DNA of 7,051 nt from Clostridiaceae bacterium (GTDB lineage: Bacteria > Bacillota > Clostridia > Oscillospirales > Acutalibacteraceae): contig CAJGCA010000074.1 in NCBI GenBank assembly GCA_904501705.1, positions 1 to 7,051 of the forward strand. Direction: 5' to 3'. Position numbers and translations under genes: made by a program. The notes below the pieces were generated by a model. That model saw nothing but the letters and a program-made list of their open reading frames with translations. It had not been told where the DNA came from and searched no databases. Within the stretch, counting starts at the first letter, position 1. Every line of letters starts with the position of its first letter. Positions 1 through 5,140 of this stretch are shown piece by piece.

Positions 1-1
1 T

Positions 2-742
2 GTGGAGGAGACCTACGGCATCAGCCGCAAGCACTTCGTGCGCCCCTTCTACCCTGGCGGCGACTACCAGCGCGAGACCTACCCGAAGGGCTGCGTGGTT
101 GTGGACAACCCTCCGTTCAGCATCATGGCGGAGATCCTGCGCTTCTACGACAGCAAGGGCATCAGGTTCTTCCTGTTCGCCCCGGGGCTCACGCTGTTCT
201 CTTCTTCTTCTTCTTCCTGCACCGCGCTGCCTTGTTCGATTACTGTGATCTATGAGAACGGCGCGGGCATTAACACTTCGTTCCTCACGAACCTGGAACC
301 CGCGGGCGTGCGATTACGCTCAGCTCCGAGACTGTACCAGCTTGTGCAGGATGGTGTGGACGAATTCACGAAGACTCTGAAGAAACGGCTGCCGAAGTAC
401 TCATACCCGCCGCACATCATCACGAGCGCATGGGTGGGTGCCCTGTCGCGTCTGGGCATCGAGTTCAGCGTACCGGTGGCGGAGTCTGAGAGCATCAGCG
501 GGCTGGACTCACAGAAGGCTTCCGGCAAGGCCATCTTCGGAAAGGGCTACATCGTGAGCGACGCGGTTATGGCAGAACGCGAGAAGGCAGAACGCGAGAA
601 GGCAGAACGCGAGAAGGCAGAACGCGAGAAGGCAGAACGCGAGAAGGCAGAACGCGAGAAGGCAGAACGCTGGGAACTCAGTGACCGCGAACGCGCAATC
701 ATCCAACGACTAAACAAAGCACACTGCAATGAGCAAGAATAA
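2..742 (+). CDS. DNA adenine methyltransferase-like protein, 5'-truncated by the window edge
   Basis: The reading frame is open from the window edge, so the N-terminus is probably missing; the GTG at 2-4 could be a start but need not be. About 246 residues are visible. Residues 35-40 read DNPPFS, flanked by hydrophobic VVV and IMAEIL. This matches the catalytic (N/D)PP(Y/F) motif IV of amino-methyltransferases that use S-adenosylmethionine, and resembles the NPPFS form of EcoRI-type adenine methylases. A second strand-like segment follows (FFLFAPGLTLF, residues 56-66), then a six-serine run (67-72) and VIYENGAGINTSF. The SAM-binding FxGxG motif is not visible and may lie upstream. The C-terminus carries a charged AEREK repeat (191-223). 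It overlaps the next gene by 14 bases, so the two are probably co-translated. Similar phage proteins are sometimes annotated as ParB-like. The target sequence, and whether it is active, are unknown. Confidence 0.6.
   Translation: MEETYGISRKHFVRPFYPGGDYQRETYPKGCVVVDNPPFSIMAEILRFYDSKGIRFFLFAPGLTLFSSSSSSCTALPCSITVIYENGAGINTSFLTNLEPAGVRLRSAPRLYQLVQDGVDEFTKTLKKRLPKYSYPPHIITSAWVGALSRLGIEFSVPVAESESISGLDSQKASGKAIFGKGYIVSDAVMAEREKAEREKAEREKAEREKAEREKAEREKAERWELSDRERAIIQRLNKAHCNEQE
200..217 (+). repeat. TCT trinucleotide run coding for six serines
   Basis: Five TCT codons in a row (200-214) followed by TCC encode serines 67-72 of the methyltransferase-like protein. The run lies directly after the FAPGLTLF segment. 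The unit is three bases long, so copy-number changes would lengthen or shorten the serine tract without breaking the frame. Confidence 0.85.
572..670 (+). repeat. 15-bp perfect tandem repeat, 6.6 copies, coding for AEREK
   Basis: The unit gcagaacgcgagaag occurs six times without a mismatch at 572-661, then as a 9-base partial copy at 662-670. In frame it encodes six AEREK pentapeptides plus AER (residues 191-223). The unit is a multiple of three, so gain or loss of copies keeps the frame. The alternating E/R/K residues predict a highly charged, solvent-exposed helix, possibly a single alpha-helix stabilised by salt bridges; the period of five does not fit a canonical heptad coiled coil. The perfect identity points to recent slippage expansion. 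It is not a CRISPR array, because there are no spacers. Confidence 0.97.
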
Positions 743-1181
743 CCGAGATGCGAAGGGCCGATTCGTCAAGGGGAATACCCTCGGCAACCGGTTCCAGGAG
801 GGAAACAAGGAGGGGCAAGGTCGCCCTCCGCTCCCGTCGAACGCAATAAAGAAACTACCGAAGGAGGCCAGGGAGCAGGTGTACGCCGTTCTCTGGACCG
901 CCATTTCCATGCATAACGTGAAGGAGGCACAGTCGTACATCGAGGACCAGGCGAAAGCCCTGCCGGAGTGCGGCATGGCGCTGCAGGTGTGCCTTCGCGC
1001 CCTTCTGGGCAAGAACGGCTTCCTCGCCCTCATGGACATCTGCGACCGCCTGTTCGGCAGGCCTCAGCAGGCACACCAGGTGGACGTCGACGCGAATGTC
1101 AGCGGCGTGACCATCAACGTCGCGAGCAAGGAGTCGGCGCAGATCCTTCAGGACATCATGGACCAACCCGCGAGTAAGTAA
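729..1181 (+). CDS. terS: Probable phage terminase small subunit (TerS)
   Basis: A 150-residue protein immediately upstream of the large terminase, the usual size and place for the DNA-recognition subunit of the packaging motor. The N-terminus is basic and glycine-rich (GRFVKGN at 10-16, GQGRPP at 29-34), as in many terS-like and DUF5681-like phage proteins. The middle (about 40-100) looks helical. The segment MDICDRLFGRPQQ (102-114) resembles the conserved D-R-x-F-G-x-P stretch in this class, and a beta-like tail follows (VDVDANVSGVTINV), which could serve oligomerisation or TerL contact. The start at 729 overlaps the upstream gene by 14 bases and has an A-rich leader (ctaaacaaagcacactgca) without a Shine-Dalgarno motif. 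The role is inferred from context and motif resemblance; no helix-turn-helix is certain by eye. Confidence 0.7.
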   Translation: MSKNNRDAKGRFVKGNTLGNRFQEGNKEGQGRPPLPSNAIKKLPKEAREQVYAVLWTAISMHNVKEAQSYIEDQAKALPECGMALQVCLRALLGKNGFLALMDICDRLFGRPQQAHQVDVDANVSGVTINVASKESAQILQDIMDQPASK

Positions 1182-1207
1182 AATCGCGAGTAAAATCGAG
1201 TAAATAA
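1171..1207 (+). repeat. Short degenerate direct repeats spanning the terS stop and terS-terL spacer
   Basis: The heptamer cgagtaa occurs at 1171-1177, 1187-1193 and 1197-1203, and the nonamer gtaaaatcg at 1178-1186 and 1190-1198. Together they form an imperfect tandem array running from the last terS codons to just before the terL start. The array places a second in-frame stop (TAA at 1191-1193) after the terS stop at 1179-1181. It is also the only A/T-rich island nearby. It may be slippage debris, a leader favouring terL translation, or a terminase binding site; the sequence alone does not decide. Confidence 0.7.
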
Positions 1208-1213
1208 CAGGGC

Positions 1214-2416
1214 ATGCAGACGACGCGAGTATTCGACGAGATAGCCAAGGCCTACAGGGACGGACTCAGAGGCGTGGACAGCCGCGGAGGTACGAGAAGC
1301 ACAAAGACGTACAGCGCGCTGCAGTTCCTCGTGTTCCTCGCTGTGGGCCTCACTCGTAAACTCGTGATCTCGGTCGTCTCCGAGACCCTGCCTCACCTGA
1401 AGAAGGGCGCCATCCGTGACTTCGAGGAGATACTCCAGCACGAGGGCATCATCGCAGGATCACTGCGCGACGACGGGCGCTGGAACGCTACCGACCGCAT
1501 CTTCTCGTTCGCGTCGGGCACGATCATCGAGTTCTTCTCTGCGGACAGCCCCGGCAAGGTGCACGGACCGAGCCGCGACATCCTCTTCATCAATGAGGGC
1601 CAGAACATCCGCTGGGAGACCGCGAACCAGCTCATGATCAGAACGCGCGAGTTCGTCATCGTGGACTACAACCCGACGCACGAGTTCTGGGCGCACACCG
1701 AGCTCGCCCCTGATCCCCGCTTCCGTCAGATCGTCAGCACCTATAAGGACAACCCGTTCCTGACTCCCGCGCAGATCGAGGACATCGAGAAGGGAAAGAA
1801 GAACGCGGCATGGTGGCGCGTGTACGGCCTCGGCCTCACCGGACAGCTTGAGGGCGTCATCTACGAGTTTACCCAGATAGACGAGATGCCTGACGCCTCC
1901 GGCCTCGTGCGCATCGGCGGCCTCGACTACGGATTCACGAACTCCAAGACGGCGGGCGTGGACATCCTTGCGGACGTGAGGCGCAAACGACTCTACCTTG
2001 ACGAGATGTTCTACGGCTCAGGCATGCACAACTTCGACATCATTGCGGCGCTCAACGCGCACGGCTTTCCCAAGAGGGGCCCACGCCTGTACGCCGACTG
2101 CGCGGAGCCGAAGGCGAACAGCGAACTCAAGCTCGCGGGCTTCAACGTGTTCCCGAGCTACAAGGGCAAGGACATCATCTACCAGATCTCCTGGCTGCAG
2201 CAGTGGGAGATCTTCGTGACGAAGCGCAGCGTGAACCTCATCCACGAGTCGCGCAACTACATATGGGACACCGACGCGGACGGCAACCGACTCAACGTGC
2301 CCATCAAGGAATACGACCACGGCATGGATGCCTTCCGCTACGGCGCCTTCGGGCAGCTCGCGGACTTCCGCCCACCAAAGAAGACGACAGTACGAACAGG
2401 AAAACTGAAACGATAA
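1214..2416 (+). CDS. terL: Phage terminase large subunit (TerL)
   Basis: The ATP-driven DNA packaging motor and headful or cos nuclease, acting at the portal of the prohead. At 400 residues it fits the Terminase_3/XtmB-type family. The ATPase domain has Walker A GGTRSTKT (25-32), a Walker B strand ILFINE with E128 as probable catalytic glutamate, and a coupling-type motif DYNPT (151-155). The RNase H-like nuclease domain has GGLDYGFTN (235-243) with D238, LYADCAEPK (292-300) with D295, and DHGMDAFRYG (368-377) with D372, giving the expected acidic metal-binding set. The frame is closed upstream by TAA at 1205-1207, and ATG 1214 is the only start that leaves Walker A intact. It follows terS by 32 bases, and its stop overlaps the next start (TAATG). 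All motifs appear intact. Confidence 0.95.
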   Translation: MQTTRVFDEIAKAYRDGLRGVDSRGGTRSTKTYSALQFLVFLAVGLTRKLVISVVSETLPHLKKGAIRDFEEILQHEGIIAGSLRDDGRWNATDRIFSFASGTIIEFFSADSPGKVHGPSRDILFINEGQNIRWETANQLMIRTREFVIVDYNPTHEFWAHTELAPDPRFRQIVSTYKDNPFLTPAQIEDIEKGKKNAAWWRVYGLGLTGQLEGVIYEFTQIDEMPDASGLVRIGGLDYGFTNSKTAGVDILADVRRKRLYLDEMFYGSGMHNFDIIAALNAHGFPKRGPRLYADCAEPKANSELKLAGFNVFPSYKGKDIIYQISWLQQWEIFVTKRSVNLIHESRNYIWDTDADGNRLNVPIKEYDHGMDAFRYGAFGQLADFRPPKKTTVRTGKLKR

Positions 2417-2982
2417 TGCAAAAGAGATTCAAGATGAAGACCGTGGCCGACGTGCTACACTGGGAGCCTTACCTCGAGGCTGACCAGATAGAAGCCCTGA
2501 AGGAAGTCGCGCCACCTGCAAGAATTGCGGGCAAACAGACACCGCAGGACCTTAACGACCTCACGCTGGGGCAACTTATCCAGCTGGAGTCCGTCGGGGC
2601 CGAGAAGGGCGTATTCTGCGCGATTGCAGTCGTGCTCCTCGGGAAGGACGCGGCCTGGGCCATGAAGGCTCCGGCTCTCCCCATGCTCGGGCTGCGCAAC
2701 ATGGTCGTGCAGGAGCAGGACCGCATCGCGTCACTTTTCGCGTCGCTCTCCCGCGACCCCGACCCCGCCGAGATCATGGCAGGCATCGAGAAGCTGAGCT
2801 TCGGCATGTTCGGCCTTGCTGACTGGTATGCCCGCCGCATGGGCATCAGCGACCACGAAGAAGCCTTCAACACCCCGTGGGTGAGGATATGGCAGTGCCG
2901 CAAGAACGACATAGAGGAGGCCGACTACCAGAAGCGCCTCCAGAACATCCGGACCAACATGGCCAAGGGCCAGAAACGATAG
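2416..2982 (+). CDS. Conserved-looking phage protein of unknown function, possible tail assembly chaperone
   Basis: A 188-residue protein. The frame is open upstream to 2203, but that part lies inside terL and has an arginine-rich, shadow-like composition. ATG 2416, coupled to the terL stop through TAATG, is therefore the likely start; ATG 2434 is an alternative. The first half is hydrophilic with an acidic helix (VADVLHWEPYLEADQIEAL, 10-28). The middle (62-97) is hydrophobic but not a clear membrane segment. The C-terminus reads DWYARRMGISDHEEAF (136-151), then TPWVRIWQ and a charged tail. The arrangement 'alanine/aromatic helix, lysine/arginine-M-G-I-S, then E-x-x-x-x-x-P-W' recalls small tail assembly chaperones, in which a lambda-like protein escorts the tape measure. 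This is a weak resemblance, and no slippery sequence for a frameshifted extension was seen. I do not recognise the family. Confidence 0.75.
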   Translation: MQKRFKMKTVADVLHWEPYLEADQIEALKEVAPPARIAGKQTPQDLNDLTLGQLIQLESVGAEKGVFCAIAVVLLGKDAAWAMKAPALPMLGLRNMVVQEQDRIASLFASLSRDPDPAEIMAGIEKLSFGMFGLADWYARRMGISDHEEAFNTPWVRIWQCRKNDIEEADYQKRLQNIRTNMAKGQKR

Positions 2983-2988
2983 CACCAC

Positions 2989-3429
2989 ATGAACACAGAC
3001 AAAGAAATCAAACGAATAGCGCAAGAGATTACGCCGTTCTACTGCTACGGCACGCCGTACTATCTCAACACTCAGACCGACAAGATGAGGGCGAGGCTGC
3101 AGATGCCCGCGTGCCTGCACATCCAGACGTCGGAGGGCTCCGAGCTCACCTCGGCATCCCCTTACTTCCAGACGGAGGTCAGGACCCGACGCGTGCAGGT
3201 GGGATTCGCCGACGCGGTGAAGTTCGACCAGGATCCTGAGCTCACCCTTGACAAGGTGGAGGCACTTCTCGGGATGGGACGCGAGCTCGTGCGCCGTATG
3301 AACGCCTCGGGCAAGTGGGGGACCATCGAGACCTTCACGTACCAGGTGCTCTACAATACCCAGGACGGCAATCTCGTCTGGGTGCTCCTGGACTTCAACG
3401 TCACCGAAGCGCCCGCCGTCGTATGCTGA
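2989..3429 (+). CDS. Phage protein of unknown function, possible tail terminator or connector
   Basis: A 146-residue protein starting six bases after the previous stop, with no Shine-Dalgarno motif in the leader. It appears soluble. A short helix (1-15) is followed by an aromatic stretch (FYCYGTPYYLN, 17-27), then strands and a helix with ELTLDKVEALLGMGRELVRRM (84-104), and ends in two strand-like segments (GTIETFTYQVLYNT, 111-124, and NLVWVLLDFNVTEA, 128-141). The size, alpha/beta layout and place just before an HK97 gp10-like gene suit a head-tail connector or tail terminator. This is inference from position. The last seven bases overlap the start of the next gene (ATGCTGA), which suggests coupled translation. 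Confidence 0.75.
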   Translation: MNTDKEIKRIAQEITPFYCYGTPYYLNTQTDKMRARLQMPACLHIQTSEGSELTSASPYFQTEVRTRRVQVGFADAVKFDQDPELTLDKVEALLGMGRELVRRMNASGKWGTIETFTYQVLYNTQDGNLVWVLLDFNVTEAPAVVC

Positions 3430-3893
3430 GCGAGGAGATAAGACAGATCCTGCGCGAGGAGCTTGAGGATCTGAGGGCGCGCATCATCGCCAACATGGGG
3501 AAGGCGGACCTGGTGGTGACCGGCAAGACGCGCGACTCCATGCAGGTGGAGGTGCAGGGCAACGCGGGCGTGCTTACGGGCCGCCGCGCCTTCGCGACGC
3601 TTGAGACGGGCTCGCGCCCGTGGAGCAGGAAGCCCAAGCGCGTGCCGAAGTTCTTCGCCGACCTGATCGGGGAGTGGATAGAGGCGCGAGGTCTGGACCT
3701 GAACAAGTGGGCGGTGGCGCACAGCATCATCCACAAGGGCTCCAGCCTGTACCGCAAGGGCGGTCGCTCGGACATCTACTCGCCGGAGCTCCAGAAGACC
3801 ATAGACCGCATCGGCGAGCGCATCCTTGACCAGTATGCGGTGCTCGTAACTGACAGACTAATCATCAACGGACCAACGAAAATAGAAGCATGA
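3423..3893 (+). CDS. HK97 gp10-like phage tail completion/morphogenesis protein
   Basis: A 156-residue protein. An upstream in-frame ATG at 3315 lies inside the preceding gene and adds histidine/arginine-rich shadow sequence, so ATG 3423, overlapping the preceding stop by seven bases, is preferred. The N-terminus is a charged helix (SEEIRQILREELEDLRARI). VTGKTRDSM (32-40) fits the 'TG-x-L/T-R-x-S' signature of HK97 gp10-like proteins. ATLETGSRPW (58-67) fits their next conserved strand, usually an aromatic then E-x-G-T/S-x-P. The later AHSIIHKGSSLYRKGGRSDIY block (about 102-122) resembles Bacteroidota phage members in my recall. These proteins act in head-tail joining or tail completion. The stop overlaps the next start as ATGA. 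Confidence 0.72.
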   Translation: MLSEEIRQILREELEDLRARIIANMGKADLVVTGKTRDSMQVEVQGNAGVLTGRRAFATLETGSRPWSRKPKRVPKFFADLIGEWIEARGLDLNKWAVAHSIIHKGSSLYRKGGRSDIYSPELQKTIDRIGERILDQYAVLVTDRLIINGPTKIEA

Positions 3894-5140
3894 GAACTAC
3901 ATCATTCGCATCGCCGAGTTCCGGCCGCGTGAGATACCCCAACTCCGTCTCCTTCATGTACTCGAAGCAGCCCGTCATCGTGGAGTGCTCGGGTGCGCAG
4001 ACGGCTGCGGTGACTCTCACCTGCACCTCCAACGCGAACAAGGCACACACCGAGACGCGCAGCCTGTTCGAGGGCTGGGCGGAATTCAACATCAGCCGCG
4101 TCATGCAGAACCTGTCGCGCGGGCTGGATGACCTCCTGCAGCGCCTGAACTACGAGAGCGGCGCCTCCCTCGCCGAGACCTTCCGTCTGCAGGTGAGGGT
4201 GGACGGCGTGATGGTGCTCGACACCTCGGATCTGCAGGCACTGTACGGCGCGCTGGACGCGTCGGAAGTCTACGGAGACAAGACCACCCGACGAGTCTTC
4301 GTGAACTATCCCCAGAGCATCAACATGTGGAAGGCGGCCCTCGGGGCCTACTCGGCCACCTTCGCAGGCGTCTCGGTCAGCCCTTCCTTCCCTTCCGGCG
4401 CTGGCCACTGCAGGGAGGAGAGCCTCCAGGATCTCCTGAGTCCCGACGCGCTCGAGCGTCTGCGCAACGGCCTCGACGTGGCCGGAAGCATCAGCTGGCT
4501 CTACCGCATACAGGAGGGCACCCAGACGCAGCAGGCCTCGCGCACCGTCATCCTGAAGGGCGACGCCACACCGAGAGGCAAGGGTGCGTACCTCCGCTGG
4601 ATCAACCGACGCGGCGAGGTGAGCTACTGGCGCTTCGACAAGGCGCAGCTCGAGACCGGGGGCGCGGTGGGCGACACCTTCTCGCGTTACTACTCGGGCG
4701 ACCCTGCCGAGCCTGTGGGTCAGGTGTACACCAACCCCGACAAGAGGAACTACAGGGAGACGCGCAGGCTTGCACTCACTGCCTCGCAGCTGAGCGAGGA
4801 GGAGTTCGACGACCTCTGCACGCTCCTCACCTCGCCGGTGGTGGAGATGCTGTACGAGGCTGAAGAGTACACCGGCCTCGGCTATATCCTTGACGGAGGC
4901 TCGGCGGCTTCGTCCGACTACGGTGCGGATGTTGACGGCGCTGACGCCGGCGCGAGCCTTGCAGGACTTGACGGCGGTGCAGCCGAGGCCGTGAGCCTCT
5001 ACCACTCGGCGGAGGACCGCTGGATCCGAGTGAACGTGGAAGGCGGAACGCAGCAGCGACAGACCCGCAGGCCCGCGCCGAGGCTGCACGACTTCGACAT
5101 CGTCATCGCATTGCTTGAACGTAACACACCGAAGCTATGA
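3890..5140 (+). CDS. Phage tail or baseplate-associated structural protein, Bacteroidota type
   Basis: A 416-residue protein with no signal peptide or membrane segment. It is rich in strand-like segments, as expected of a virion component. The N-terminal third (about 20-130) reads as a beta domain (PVIVECSGAQTAAVTLTC; TFRLQVRVDGVMVLDTS). The middle contains VFVNYPQSINMWKAA (about 138-152) and YLRWINRRGEVSYWRF (about 237-252), which resemble tail-tip proteins I know from Bacteroidales prophages. The C-terminus contains RWIRVNVEGG and ends LHDFDIVIALLERNTPKL. A Gly/Ala/Asp-rich segment interrupts the C-terminal part (336-367). It overlaps its neighbours by ATGA on both sides and lies directly before the hub-like gene, which suggests that the two proteins assemble together. 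The exact role, such as distal tail or baseplate subunit, is inferred. Confidence 0.7.
   Translation: MRTTSFASPSSGRVRYPNSVSFMYSKQPVIVECSGAQTAAVTLTCTSNANKAHTETRSLFEGWAEFNISRVMQNLSRGLDDLLQRLNYESGASLAETFRLQVRVDGVMVLDTSDLQALYGALDASEVYGDKTTRRVFVNYPQSINMWKAALGAYSATFAGVSVSPSFPSGAGHCREESLQDLLSPDALERLRNGLDVAGSISWLYRIQEGTQTQQASRTVILKGDATPRGKGAYLRWINRRGEVSYWRFDKAQLETGGAVGDTFSRYYSGDPAEPVGQVYTNPDKRNYRETRRLALTASQLSEEEFDDLCTLLTSPVVEMLYEAEEYTGLGYILDGGSAASSDYGADVDGADAGASLAGLDGGAAEAVSLYHSAEDRWIRVNVEGGTQQRQTRRPAPRLHDFDIVIALLERNTPKL
4890..4990 (+). repeat. Low-complexity Gly/Ala/Asp segment with three ttgacgg(a/c)g units
   Basis: The 9-mer ttgacgg(a/c)g appears at 4890-4898, 4932-4940 and 4968-4976, encoding LDGG, VDGA and LDGG. 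The stretch covers residues 336-367 of the 416-residue protein and is poor in hydrophobic residues, so it is probably a flexible surface loop. The units are irregularly spaced (42 and 36 bases), so this is a degenerate repeat and not a clean tandem array. Confidence 0.5.

Noticed and set aside
572..670. CRISPR-like repeat array
   Set aside because: The repeats are contiguous 15-mers with no spacers and encode a regular peptide in frame with the gene.
509..729. Small minus-strand frames across the tandem repeat (LLAFC or RSAFS repeats)
   Set aside because: They are simply the repeat read in antisense frames; they stay open because the array lacks stops, and they have no independent support.
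2203..2415. N-terminal extension of the 188-residue protein to an upstream ATG
   Set aside because: The extension lies inside terL, is Arg/His/Pro-rich like an out-of-frame reading, and the TAATG junction gives a natural start at 2416.
3315..3422. N-terminal extension of the gp10-like protein
   Set aside because: It overlaps the preceding gene by over 100 bases and has shadow-like composition; the start at 3423 gives a normal-length protein with a plausible helical N-terminus.
3423..3429. Programmed frameshift at the ATGCTGA overlap
   Set aside because: No slippery heptamer or downstream structure was seen, and both genes have plausible independent starts and stops; termination-reinitiation explains the overlap.
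4935..4946. Hairpin ggcg-ctga-cgcc as a terminator
   Set aside because: The stem is very short, lies within a coding region and is not followed by a T-run; chance in GC-rich DNA is sufficient.
3902..5089. A 395-codon open frame on the minus strand opposite the 416-residue tail protein
   Set aside because: Same antisense phase and composition effect of GC-rich codons. It would sit entirely inside a gene that is coupled to both neighbours by ATGA overlaps.
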